DNA from: Aeromonas enteropelogenes
GTDB taxonomy: Bacteria; Pseudomonadota; Gammaproteobacteria; Enterobacterales; Aeromonadaceae
NCBI RefSeq assembly: GCF_000819845.1
Contig: NZ_CDCG01000016.1
Span: forward strand, 90,744-154,743
DNA: 64,000 nt
Direction of reading: 5' to 3'
Below, piece by piece: positions 46,251 to 54,427 of the stretch; positions within the stretch are counted from its first letter, which is position 1; every line of letters starts with the position of its first letter. A model generated the notes under the pieces. That model made no database searches and was not told the origin of the DNA. It saw only the letters and a list, made by a program, of their open reading frames with translations. Both the position numbers and the translations under genes were made by a program.

Positions 46251-46727
46251 ATGAAAGGAGATCCCAAGATCATTGCCCACCTCAACAAGGTGCTGGCCAA
46301 TGAGCTGATTGCCATCAACCAATACTTCCTCCACGCCCGTATCTACGATGACTGGGGCCTCAAGGCGCTCGGGCACAAGGAGTATCACGAGTCCATCGAT
46401 GAGATGAAGCACGCCGACGAACTGGTCAAGCGGATCCTGTTTCTGGAAGGGCTGCCCAACCTGCAGGATCTGGGCAAGCTGCGTATCGGTGAGACGGTGG
46501 AGGAGATGCTGCGCTGCGACCTGTCGCTGGAGCTGGACGCCATCCCCGATCTCAGGGTGGCCATCGCCTACGCCGAGTCGGTGCAGGACTACGTCAGCCG
46601 CGACCTGTTCCAGGACATACTGGAAGATGAAGAGGAGCACGTGGACTGGCTGGAGACCCAGCTCGATCTCATCGATCGCATCGGCCTGGAGAACTACCAG
46701 CAATCCCAGCTGCATCACGACTCCTGA
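46251..46727 (+). CDS. bfr: Bacterioferritin
   Basis: Bfr is the haem-containing 24-mer iron-storage protein. The 158 residues equal E. coli. The ferroxidase ligands E18, E51 and H54 are visible ([17 protein letters not shown]), as are E94 in SLELDAIPD and E127/H130 in EDEEEHVDW. The haem ligand M52 is present. It has its own ribosome site AAGGAG. Placement next to bfd supports a paired iron storage/release role. Confidence 0.97.
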   Translation: MKGDPKIIAHLNKVLANELIAINQYFLHARIYDDWGLKALGHKEYHESIDEMKHADELVKRILFLEGLPNLQDLGKLRIGETVEEMLRCDLSLELDAIPDLRVAIAYAESVQDYVSRDLFQDILEDEEEHVDWLETQLDLIDRIGLENYQQSQLHHDS

Positions 46728-46750
46728 GTGAGCCCCATGCATGCCATCCG

Positions 46751-46770
46751 ACACCCGCCACGGCGGGTGT
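46751..46770 (+). terminator. bfr terminator
   Basis: ACACCCGCC pairs with GGCGGGTGT around a 2-nt gap, followed by CTTCGTTT. It lies 23 bp after the bfr stop. Confidence 0.7.
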
Positions 46771-46894
46771 CTTCGTTTGCCGGCCCGCAAAACTGTCCGT
46801 CAGGATCACAGTTAGCGCGACCGGTACAGCAAGCGCCACGGCTTTCGTTTAGGATACGCCTCATCTTCCCATCACATGATTACGGACATTTTCC

Positions 46895-47353
46895 ATGGAA
46901 CAGATCGCACGCGAGATGGCCCCTCACAAGCGGGTTGCCCTGGTGGCTCACGACAACATGAAGACCGCCCTGCTGAACTGGGTGATGCGCCGCAAGGAGG
47001 AGCTCAAGCTCCACCATATCTATGCCACCGGCACCACGGGCACCATGCTCGGCAAAAATGCCCAGTTGCCCATCACCTGCCTCTTCTCCGGCCCCATGGG
47101 GGGTGATCAGCAGCTGGGAGCCCTGATCGCCGAGGGCAAGATAGACGTGCTGATCTTCTTCTGGGATCCCCTCAATGCGGTGCCCCACGATCCGGACGTG
47201 AAGGCCCTGCTGCGCCTGGCGGCGGTGTGGAACATCCCGGTGGCCACCAACGAGGCGACCGCCGACTTCATCATGGACAGCCCCCACATGCAGCAAAAAT
47301 TCAGCGTGCAGATCCCCGATTACGCTGGCTATATCAAGGCCAGAACCGAGTAA
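46895..47353 (+). CDS. mgsA: Methylglyoxal synthase
   Basis: MgsA converts dihydroxyacetone phosphate to methylglyoxal and phosphate when phosphate is short and sugar phosphates accumulate. The 152 residues match E. coli. The N-terminus [16 protein letters not shown], the phosphate-binding [12 protein letters not shown], the catalytic-Asp region [20 protein letters not shown] and [21 protein letters not shown] are all standard. It converges on yqhD, an aldehyde reductase, across a bidirectional terminator. Confidence 0.97.
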   Translation: MEQIAREMAPHKRVALVAHDNMKTALLNWVMRRKEELKLHHIYATGTTGTMLGKNAQLPITCLFSGPMGGDQQLGALIAEGKIDVLIFFWDPLNAVPHDPDVKALLRLAAVWNIPVATNEATADFIMDSPHMQQKFSVQIPDYAGYIKARTE

Positions 47354-47370
47354 TCACACCTCCGGATGCC

Positions 47371-47397
47371 ACAAGGGCCGCATGATGCGGCCCTTGT
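47371..47397. terminator. Bidirectional terminator between mgsA and yqhD
   Basis: ACAAGGGCCGCA pairs perfectly over 12 bp with TGCGGCCCTTGT around TGA, then TATTGTG. It separates the convergent genes. Confidence 0.85.
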
Positions 47398-47420
47398 TAT
47401 TGTGCACTTGCCTGACGGGC

Positions 47421-48572
47421 TCACAGCGCCCGTACCAGGATCCGTGCCACCACGTCCGTGTCTATGTCCTGCTGCTCCCCCAGGGCGGTGCGCCCCACCC
47501 GTTTGAGGTTGGAGCAGATGGCGGGGATGCAGCTCTCGCCGAGATCGTAAGCGGCCAGCCTGGTCGGCAGCCCCATCTGCTGGAAGAACTGCTCGGTGCG
47601 GATGATCGCCTCCTCGATGCGCAGCGCCTTGTCTTCCCGGGTCGAGTGCCACACCCGCTCGGCAAACTGGGCCAGTTTCTCCTGCTTCTGGGCCGCCCGC
47701 TCCCGCAGCAGCGAGGGCAGCACCACCGCCAGACTCTGGCCATGATCCAGCCCGTAGAGCGCCGTCAGCTGGTGGCCGATGGCGTGGCTCGCCCAATCCT
47801 GCGGCACCCCGCAGCCGATCAGGCCATTGAGCGCCAGACTGGCGGCCCACATCAGGTTGGCGCGTACCTGATAGTTGGTGGGCTCCGCCAGCGCCCTGGG
47901 GCCATTGTCCACCAGCACCTGCAGCAGGGCCTCCGCCAGCCTGTCCTGCACCTCGCCCCCGACCGGGAAGGTGAGGTACTGCTCGGTAATGTGGACGAAG
48001 GCATCCACCACCCCGTTGCCGGTCTGGCGGGCGGGCAGGCTGTAGGTGGTGGCGGGATCGAGCACCGCAAATTGCGGCTGCACCAATGGGCTTCTGAAGG
48101 AGATCTTGGCATCCCCCCGACTCACCACGGCGGTCGGATTACTCTCGGAGCCGGTGGCCGGCAGGGTCAGTACGCAGCCCAGGGGCAACGCCCTGGCGAC
48201 GTCCGCCTGATTGGCGCAGATATCCCAGGGGTCATCCCCTTCGTAGCAGGCCGCCGCGGCAACAAACTTGGTGCCATCCACCACTGAGCCGCCCCCGACC
48301 GCCAACAGAAAGTCGATGCGCTCGCGTTTGACCAGCTCGACCGCCTCCATCAGACGCTCGTATCTGGGATTGGCACTGATGCCGGAGAACTCCTGCCACT
48401 CCATGCCGGCCAAAGCCTGGCGGATCTGCTCATAGACGCCGTTTTGCCGAATACTACCACCCCCGTAGAGCACCAGCAGACGGCTACCCTGCGGGATCAG
48501 CGTCGGCAGGCTGGCGATCTGACCTTCACCGAAGCAGATGCGGGTCGGATTGGCATATTGGAAGTTGTACAC
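47421..48572 (-). CDS. yqhD: NADPH-dependent aldehyde reductase (iron-containing ADH)
   Basis: YqhD reduces short-chain aldehydes including methylglyoxal, with NADPH. The 383-residue type III alcohol dehydrogenase has the nucleotide motif AVGGGSVVDGTKFVAAA near residues 90-106, LTLPATGSESNPTAVVS, NGVVDAFVHITEQY, and metal ligands in GVPQDWASHAIGHQLTALYGLDHGQSLAVVLP. The sequence follows E. coli YqhD throughout. It is convergent with mgsA, linking a methylglyoxal source to a possible detoxifying step. No yqhC regulator is next to it. Confidence 0.93.
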   Translation of the reverse strand: MYNFQYANPTRICFGEGQIASLPTLIPQGSRLLVLYGGGSIRQNGVYEQIRQALAGMEWQEFSGISANPRYERLMEAVELVKRERIDFLLAVGGGSVVDGTKFVAAAACYEGDDPWDICANQADVARALPLGCVLTLPATGSESNPTAVVSRGDAKISFRSPLVQPQFAVLDPATTYSLPARQTGNGVVDAFVHITEQYLTFPVGGEVQDRLAEALLQVLVDNGPRALAEPTNYQVRANLMWAASLALNGLIGCGVPQDWASHAIGHQLTALYGLDHGQSLAVVLPSLLRERAAQKQEKLAQFAERVWHSTREDKALRIEEAIIRTEQFFQQMGLPTRLAAYDLGESCIPAICSNLKRVGRTALGEQQDIDTDVVARILVRAL

Positions 48573-48713
48573 GGCGGACTCCTAGGCTTGAACGATGCCG
48601 GAACATTGTGCGCCTGCAGGGAAGTGAGGTCAAAACGGGTGGCAGTATCTTGCCCGCCGGTGGCCGATGCTGGCCAACGCCGGCAAGGCTGGCGGGCATC
48701 CGGCAACACAAAC

Positions 48714-49166
48714 TCAGGCCGTTGTGGCAGTCTCGCTCTTGCTCGTCTTGCCGGTCAGACGATCCATGGCCTCCTTGAGCATCGCCTCCTGCTGCTCCTT
48801 GAGTGCCTTGCTCTGCTGCTCCCGCTCCTCGGCGGTCAGGGTCTTGTCGCCGGCGATCGTCTGCAACTGCTCTTCCAGCTCGTTGTACTTCTTGCGATCA
48901 AATCCCAGCGCCTTGTCCACCAGCTGTTGCATCACGGCCCCCTTGTCGGAGCTCATGTCCAGCGCGGGGGGCAGCTTGCTGTTCTTCGCCAGATGCTCAT
49001 AGGTCAGCACCTGCTGGGCCTGACCGGTGATCCGCTGGGAGGAGAGGCTGACCAGCTCTTCCCAGCCGCCCCCCTGACCACCCGTCCCGGCACTGCTGAG
49101 GGTGGCGAGGGCGCGGGAGTTGGAGGCGCTCTGGGCAAGCTGCTGGCTGTAGGGTTTGATATCCAT
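48714..49166 (-). CDS. Hypothetical protein (150 aa), coiled-coil-prone
   Basis: A 150-residue soluble protein starting MDIKPYSQQLAQSASNSRAL. A low-complexity GTGGQGGGWEEL segment is followed by a helical stretch rich in Glu, Gln and Lys (KKYNELEEQLQTIAGDKTLTAEEREQQSK-type pattern) that could form a coiled coil. The start is set by a GGAG ribosome site 9 nt upstream; a longer frame lacks one. It lies upstream of yqhD on the same strand with a 141-bp gap. I do not recognise a family; the N-terminus resembles secretion or flagellar small proteins only vaguely. Confidence 0.7.
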   Translation of the reverse strand: MDIKPYSQQLAQSASNSRALATLSSAGTGGQGGGWEELVSLSSQRITGQAQQVLTYEHLAKNSKLPPALDMSSDKGAVMQQLVDKALGFDRKKYNELEEQLQTIAGDKTLTAEEREQQSKALKEQQEAMLKEAMDRLTGKTSKSETATTA

Positions 49167-49617
49167 AAAAAGGGCTCCAGTCTGCATGACGGGTGGGCTG
49201 ATTCGGTGACGTGAGGCGTCAGGCCTCACCATTGTCAATAAAACCAGCAAGTTACAGGCCAACTTGGCAAACGGGCCCACAAGCCTGCCGACATGGGGAA
49301 TGCACCGGATGGCAGGCTCAGCGGCGTCAGAATCATGACTCCTCAGCCCCCTGGTTTTCCCCTCGGGATCCGCCATCCGCTGGCAGCGGTGTCAAAAATC
49401 GGGGATTGGCGCCAAGATCACAAAACAAATGACCACAACGAAATACAATCCTTAGCGCAGAATATGACCTGCAAGCAGTGTTATGGATGAAATGTTTGCA
49501 TATTGATAAATTTACAGACCTATTCACCGGCACCTGCCTGTGCCGCCTCTGGCCTGCGGCAACAGCTATCCATCCCACCGCCTGACTTTTACCCACCACA
49601 ATGACTCGGGCAACTCT
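49167..49617. other. Intergenic region between divergent genes
   Basis: No gene is supported in these 451 bp. The last ~170 bp before the peptidase is AT-richer (about 49430-49520), as promoters often are. A weak inverted repeat GCCTGCC..GGCAGGC is near 49285-49317. No clear operator or riboswitch is visible. Confidence 0.5.
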
Positions 49618-51090
49618 ATGAAAAAACACTCTCTGACCCTGCTCTCCGCCACTCTGTTCACCCTGCTTGGCACCAGTGCCGATGCCTGCACCGGCCTTAT
49701 CGTCGGCAAGGGCGCCAGCACGGATGGCAGCGTGATGATCGCCAGAAACGAAGACTTCGGCATCAACAACTGGAACAAGTACCTCGCCTTCCATCCCGCC
49801 AAGCAGAACGAAGAGAAGGTCTGGCGACTGGGCAACGGGCTGGAAGTACCCATGCCCAAGGCCTTCCTGGCCTACTCCTCGATCCATGACTGGGATGCCG
49901 TCACCCTGGATCCCGCTGGCAAGTATTACGAGGAGCGCGGTATCAACGAGTTCAACGTCGCCATCTCGGCCACCACCAGTGCCGAGGTCAACGAGCGGGC
50001 CAAGAAGGCCGATCCGCTGATCGAGAAGGGGGTCATCGAGGCCATCATCCCCACCCTGATCCTGCCCCAGGCCAGGAGCGCGAAGGAGGGGGTCAAACTG
50101 CTCGGCGACTATGTGGAGAAATATGGTGCCGGTGAGGGCAACAGCCTCTATCTGGCGGACGTGAACGAGGCCTGGTTGATGGAGATAGGATCGGGCCACC
50201 ACTGGATCGCGGTGCGGGTGCCGGATGACAGCTATGCCATGGTGGCCAACGGCCTGCGCATCCACGGCGTCAATCTGGACAGCCCGGATGTGCTGCACTC
50301 GCCCAAGCTGCTGGAGTTCGTGCAACAGCACAAGCTGCTGGACAAGGCCGACCCGGCATCGTTCAACTTCGCCAAGGCGTTCGGCGTGGTGGCCGACCCC
50401 TACAACGTGGATCGGGAGTGGCTCGGCCAGCAGATGCTGACGGCCTCTCACAAGCAGCCGACCCGCCAGGAGCAGTACCCCCTCTTCATGAAACCCGATG
50501 CCCCCATCGCCGTGGCCGATGTGGCCAGGGTGCTGAGCGCCACCTATGAGGGGACGCCGCTGGCCGGCAAGGCGGAGCGGCCGATCCGCATCGATCGTCA
50601 GCTCGAATCCCACGTCATCCAGCTGCGCAAGGAGATGCCCAGGGAGTTCCAGGGATTGATTTGGCAAAGCTACGGCGTGCTCGCGGAATCCGTGATGGTG
50701 CCGCTCTACAACACGCTGGAGTCCTATCCCCTGCCCTATCGCGCCGGCAGCGACACCTATTCCGATGACTCCGCCTACTGGCAGTTCCGCAGCCTGACTG
50801 CACTGGCCGGCACCAATCCTGACAAGTACCTGCCGCTGCTGCGGGGCGTCTGGCAGAAGGAAAGTGCCAAACTCTACAAGGAGGTGGCGCTGCTCGATCA
50901 GACGCTGAAACAGGCCTACAGCAAAGACAAGGCTACGGCGGTGGAACTGGCCTCCGACTACTCCTACGGCCAGCTGGAGCAGACCTACCAGATGGCGAAG
51001 GATCTGCGCTACAAGCTGATGACAGACCTCACCAAGAGCACGGAGAAAAAGTATTCGGAAGAGGAGTTCAAGAAGATCATGAGCCTGTAA
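49618..51090 (+). CDS. C69-family dipeptidase
   Basis: A 490-residue N-terminal-nucleophile peptidase of family C69 (PepD-like). A signal peptide (MKKHSLTLLSATLFTLLGTSADA) is cut just before C24, which would be the nucleophile exposed by processing (CTGLIVGKGASTDGSVMIARNEDF). Further family blocks are EFNVAISATTSAEV, YLADVNEAWLMEIGSGHHW and NGLRIHGVNLDSPD. Because signal cleavage exposes the Cys, it may act in the periplasm or outside. The ATG at 49618 is fixed by the signal peptide. A terminator follows. Confidence 0.92.
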   Translation: MKKHSLTLLSATLFTLLGTSADACTGLIVGKGASTDGSVMIARNEDFGINNWNKYLAFHPAKQNEEKVWRLGNGLEVPMPKAFLAYSSIHDWDAVTLDPAGKYYEERGINEFNVAISATTSAEVNERAKKADPLIEKGVIEAIIPTLILPQARSAKEGVKLLGDYVEKYGAGEGNSLYLADVNEAWLMEIGSGHHWIAVRVPDDSYAMVANGLRIHGVNLDSPDVLHSPKLLEFVQQHKLLDKADPASFNFAKAFGVVADPYNVDREWLGQQMLTASHKQPTRQEQYPLFMKPDAPIAVADVARVLSATYEGTPLAGKAERPIRIDRQLESHVIQLRKEMPREFQGLIWQSYGVLAESVMVPLYNTLESYPLPYRAGSDTYSDDSAYWQFRSLTALAGTNPDKYLPLLRGVWQKESAKLYKEVALLDQTLKQAYSKDKATAVELASDYSYGQLEQTYQMAKDLRYKLMTDLTKSTEKKYSEEEFKKIMSL

Positions 51091-51106
51091 GGGGCTCACC
51101 AAAGCA

Positions 51107-51131
51107 AGGAGGCACCCGAGGGTGCCTTCTT
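51107..51131. terminator. Terminator between C69 peptidase and ydfG
   Basis: GGCACCC pairs with GGGTGCC around GA, flanked by AAGGA and TTCTTT. It serves the peptidase; the minus-strand tail is purine-rich but not a good T-run. Confidence 0.8.
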
Positions 51132-51155
51132 TCATTTGCTCGACGCCACCGTGAT

Positions 51156-51902
51156 TCAGCGACGGCTGATATGGAGCGGGCCCGAGGTCTGGGCCACCGG
51201 CATGATCTCGATCCGGTTGATGTTGACGTGAGCGGGCTGCTGGCTGACCCAGAGCACGGTATTGGCGATGTCCTCCGGCTGGATTGCCTCGACCCCCTGA
51301 TAGACGGTGGCCGCCTTGGCATCGTCACCGTGAAAGCGCACGTTGGAGAACTCGGTACCGCCGCACAGGCCGGGCTCCACATTGGTGACCCGGATGGCGG
51401 TGCCCGCCAGATCGGCGCGCAGGTTCAGGCTGAACTGCTTCACGAACGCCTTGGTGGCGCCGTAGACGTTGCCGCCCGGATAAGGATAGGTGCCGGCGAT
51501 GGAACCGATGTTGATCACGTGACCGCGATTGCGCTCGACCATGCCCGGCAACAGCAGCCGGGTCAACAGGGTGAGGCCGCTGATGTTGGTGGCGATCATC
51601 TGCTCCCAGTCTTCAAGATGTGCCTTGTGGGCAGGCTCCAGCCCCAGGGCCAGTCCGGCGTTGTTGACCAGCAGATCCACCTCACACCAAGCGGCAGGCA
51701 GCCCCTCGATGGCGGCCCGGGTCGCGGCCTTGTCCTGCACGTCGAACACCAGCGGCATAAAGTCTGGCCCCAGTTCGTCCGCCAGTGCCGCCAGCCGTTC
51801 GGCGCGGCGACCGGTGCCGATCACCCGGTTGCCCGACTGCACCAGCAGGCGGCTGATGGCCGCCCCGAATCCGGACGACGCGCCCGTTACCATTGCTATC
51901 AT
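51156..51902 (-). CDS. ydfG: YdfG-type short-chain dehydrogenase
   Basis: YdfG is an NADP-dependent short-chain dehydrogenase acting on 3-hydroxy acids (serine, allo-threonine) in E. coli. The 248 residues equal E. coli. The Rossmann motif is MVTGASSGFGAAISR, the NNAG motif is LVNNAGLALG, the catalytic Ser is in INIGSIAGTYP and the YxxxK motif in NVYGATKAFVKQFSLNLR. A GGAGGTT ribosome site precedes the ATG. It lies 42 bp downstream of the DUF3624-like gene and is convergent with the peptidase. Confidence 0.96.
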   Translation of the reverse strand: MIAMVTGASSGFGAAISRLLVQSGNRVIGTGRRAERLAALADELGPDFMPLVFDVQDKAATRAAIEGLPAAWCEVDLLVNNAGLALGLEPAHKAHLEDWEQMIATNISGLTLLTRLLLPGMVERNRGHVINIGSIAGTYPYPGGNVYGATKAFVKQFSLNLRADLAGTAIRVTNVEPGLCGGTEFSNVRFHGDDAKAATVYQGVEAIQPEDIANTVLWVSQQPAHVNINRIEIMPVAQTSGPLHISRR

Positions 51903-51944
51903 CTGAACCTCCATTGTTATCTGTCTTCTTGAACCCATTCGATA

Positions 51945-52190
51945 TCATTCATCATCCAGCTCGCGGCCCGTCCCCTTGCGCCAAAGAAACACCAGCAGGT
52001 GCAACGCAAACAAGCCCGATCCCGCGAGGGCAAACAGCAGGCTGGTGAGGGCATTGACCGAGCTGTCGGCGCCAAACCACCACCAGGCCAGCCAGCCGGC
52101 GAGGCCGATGGCAAAGGTTTGGGCAGCGCACACGGGGCAGCGTCCCAGCTTGGCCTTGATGGCGGTGGCCAGGCAGTTATCGCAGCTCAT
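51945..52190 (-). CDS. DUF3624-like small membrane protein
   Basis: An 81-residue protein with an N-terminal double CxxC knuckle (CDNCLATAIKAKLGRCPVC, residues 3-21) that could bind zinc, followed by two hydrophobic helices (IGLAGWLAWWWFG and NALTSLLFALAGSGLFALHLLVFLW). This pattern matches my memory of DUF3624 proteins of Vibrio and Aeromonas; function unknown. The GGAG ribosome site supports the ATG at 52190. It overlaps the end of the GNAT gene by 14 bp and precedes ydfG by 42 bp. Confidence 0.8.
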   Translation of the reverse strand: MSCDNCLATAIKAKLGRCPVCAAQTFAIGLAGWLAWWWFGADSSVNALTSLLFALAGSGLFALHLLVFLWRKGTGRELDDE

Positions 52191-52722
52191 CCCGGCGCTC
52201 CTGACCCTTTCCTTCGGCGGTGGGTGCCGCCTCACTCCGGTGTCCTCGCGTTTGGCCGCTGGCCCCCTCTTCCCTCAGCGGCAATACCAGCCGCCGGGCA
52301 TGCTGGCCATGGCCATAGTAATCCGGCAACCTCTGCTGCAACCTGAATCCCAGCCCTTGGTAGAGGGCCTGCGCGGGCTCGTTGCTCTCGCCGACCTCGA
52401 GCCGGATAGCCCCCCAGCCGGCCTCCCGCCCCTCGCGGATCACCTGCTCCAGCAGACGACGGGCCCAGCCGAGGCGGCGCACCGTCCAGCGGATGGCGAG
52501 GGTCTGCACCACCAGTCGATCCCAGCCCCTGTGCTCCAGCAGGCTGAGATACCCCATCAGTTGCTCCTTCTCATCCAGCAGCAGCAGGGTACGCCCCCTG
52601 GCCCGGGTGAGCAGATAGTGCCAGCGGCTGCGGCCGAAGGCGATCTCGGGGGGGAAGCAGTAACGCTCCAGCTTAACGATGGCGCCCACATCATCGGTTC
52701 GGGCCGCTCGTACGGTCAACAC
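52177..52722 (-). CDS. GNAT-family N-acetyltransferase
   Basis: A 181-residue RimI-like GNAT enzyme. The acetyl-CoA loop is in VQTLAIRWTVRRLGWARRLLEQVI near residues 70-93, and IRLEVGESNEPAQALYQGLGF is the typical beta-5/helix segment. The C-terminal ~35 residues are polar and probably disordered. The acceptor (protein amine or amino acid) is unknown. It is divergent from an RLAN/RimK ATP-grasp gene with 185 bp between, so a joint pathway in which one product is acetylated and another ligated is possible. It overlaps the DUF3624-like gene. Confidence 0.87.
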   Translation of the reverse strand: MLTVRAARTDDVGAIVKLERYCFPPEIAFGRSRWHYLLTRARGRTLLLLDEKEQLMGYLSLLEHRGWDRLVVQTLAIRWTVRRLGWARRLLEQVIREGREAGWGAIRLEVGESNEPAQALYQGLGFRLQQRLPDYYGHGQHARRLVLPLREEGASGQTRGHRSEAAPTAEGKGQERRDELR

Positions 52723-52766
52723 GGGGAGTCCTTGTTCGGTTATTTATCTTCAGCACCCAAAATGCG

Positions 52767-52781
52767 ACTTGTATCACAAGT
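52767..52781. promoter_or_regulatory. Inverted repeat in the GNAT-RimK divergent region
   Basis: ACTTGT-ATC-ACAAGT has perfect 6-bp arms around 3 bp, 45 bp from the GNAT start and 127 bp from the RimK-like start. It is a candidate operator for coordinated control; no T-run follows. Confidence 0.4.
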
Positions 52782-52907
52782 TACCAAGGCAGATATTAGG
52801 CACTGTAACCTCTTGTTTCCCCTCGCGCCATTGTCGTGCTTGTCGGTGCATCGAAGCCCACTGGGGATCCTGCCGTTTGCGGCAGTCCTTTCTGTGGAGC
52901 CGAAAAT

Positions 52908-54350
52908 ATGAGTACCTATGTCATCGTCGAAGAGCTGGGCGACTGGCCCTGCCATGCCGACTATCTGCTGACCGCCCGCACCTACCTGCAACACGGCGTG
53001 CCGACTACCGGCGGGCGCCCCCGCATCATCAACCTCTGTCGCAATCTGGATCACCTGAGCGCGGGTTATTACTGCTCTTTGCTGGCCCAGGCCCGCGGCC
53101 ACCACTGCCTGCCCGGCCTGCAGGCCATCAGCGTGCTGCAACCCCAGCAACCGCCCGCCAAGCTGTGGCGCAAGCTGCAGGGGTGGCTGGCCCAGCAGAG
53201 CGAGGACAGGATCCGGGTGCGCGCCATCTTCGGCCAGAGCGAACAGAGCGAGCTGGCGGGGCTGGCTCGCTATTACTACGGCCTGAGCCAGCTGCCGCTG
53301 CAGGAGTTGACCCTCAAGCGCGGCCGCCACGGCTGGTCGGTGCGCCAGCAGCAGAGCCTCTCCCCGCTGGAGCTGAGCCAAAGCGAAAAGACCCTGATGC
53401 TGCACCACGCCCAGGCGCTGGTGGGGACCGGCGACGAGGAGCAGGCGGCCCCCCTCTATCAGCTCGCCATCCTGGTCGACCCCGCCGACGGCCGCGCCAG
53501 CAGCGATGCACTGGCACTGACGCGCTTCATCGAGGCCGCCGCCGCCCAAGGGATCCAGGCCGAGATCCTGGCGCCCTCCGCCATCGAGCGGCTGCCAGAG
53601 TTCGATACCCTCTGGCTGCGTGCCGAGACGGCGGTCGGCCACTACACCTTCGAGTTTGCCCGCCGCGCCGAGCAGCTCAAGATGCCGGTGATCGACAGCT
53701 CCCGCGCCATCCTGGCCTGCAGCAACAAGCTCTACCTCTACGAGCTGATGGTGCGCAGCGGCGTGCCCATGCCCCCCACCATGGTGGTGACCCGCCGCGG
53801 TCGCCACCATGTGGACGAGCTGGTGCAGCGGCTCGGCCTGCCACTGATGGTGAAGGTGCCCGACGGGGCGCAGGGGCGCGACCTCGCCATGGCCAGCGAC
53901 GAGCAGCAGCTAGCGCGCCTCTTGGACGAAGGCTTGGGGCGCTCAGCTCTACTGCTGGTGCAAAGCCGGATCCCCGCCGAGTTCGACTGGCGCATCGGCT
54001 TTCTCGACGGCTCACCGCTGTTTGCCTGCCGCCGCTATCGCCCTGAGCCCGGCAACCGCATCCGCCGCCGCAAGCATCCCCTCGACATGAGCCGGATCGA
54101 GGCGCAGCCACTCACCGAGGTACCGGAGCGAGTGCTGCAGACCGCTCGCCGCGCCGTCCACCAGCTTGGCAACGGTCTGTTCGGGGTGGATCTGCGCCAG
54201 CAGGGGCGCGATTGCGTGCTGCTGGAGATCATCGACAACCCCTGGATCAGGGGAGACATCGAAGACAAGGAGGCAACCGATCTCTATGAACGCCTCGCCC
54301 GCGCCTTTCGCCAGCGGTTGGAGAACCGGGGCCAGAGTGCTGCCGCCTGA
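52908..54350 (+). CDS. RLAN-domain RimK-like ATP-grasp amide ligase
   Basis: A 480-residue two-domain protein. The N-terminal ~200 residues (MSTYVIVEELGDWPCHADYLLTAR start) match the RLAN domain that precedes some RimK-type ligases. The C-terminal ATP-grasp region has NKLYLYELMVRSGVPMPPTMVV, the ATP-binding Lys in PLMVKVPDGAQGRD, DWRIGFLDGSPLFACRRY, and metal ligands in VLLEIIDNPWIRGDIEDKEA. RimK enzymes join amino acids, often glutamate, to carboxyl groups of peptides. The substrate here is unknown. It is divergent from a GNAT gene. Confidence 0.87.
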   Translation: MSTYVIVEELGDWPCHADYLLTARTYLQHGVPTTGGRPRIINLCRNLDHLSAGYYCSLLAQARGHHCLPGLQAISVLQPQQPPAKLWRKLQGWLAQQSEDRIRVRAIFGQSEQSELAGLARYYYGLSQLPLQELTLKRGRHGWSVRQQQSLSPLELSQSEKTLMLHHAQALVGTGDEEQAAPLYQLAILVDPADGRASSDALALTRFIEAAAAQGIQAEILAPSAIERLPEFDTLWLRAETAVGHYTFEFARRAEQLKMPVIDSSRAILACSNKLYLYELMVRSGVPMPPTMVVTRRGRHHVDELVQRLGLPLMVKVPDGAQGRDLAMASDEQQLARLLDEGLGRSALLLVQSRIPAEFDWRIGFLDGSPLFACRRYRPEPGNRIRRRKHPLDMSRIEAQPLTEVPERVLQTARRAVHQLGNGLFGVDLRQQGRDCVLLEIIDNPWIRGDIEDKEATDLYERLARAFRQRLENRGQSAAA

Positions 54351-54427
54351 GCAAACGCCAAGAGCCCCGTCATGGGGCCCTGTCGTTATTGCGCTGTCAT
54401 CATTGCTGCCGTGTTATTGCAACCGAA

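Noticed and set aside
49540..49617. Upstream start for the C69 peptidase
   Set aside because: It would place 26 polar residues before a clear signal peptide.
52679..54046. 455-codon plus-strand frame over the RimK-like gene
   Set aside because: An alternate frame of very Arg/Pro/Ala-rich sequence; the RLAN-RimK frame explains the DNA.
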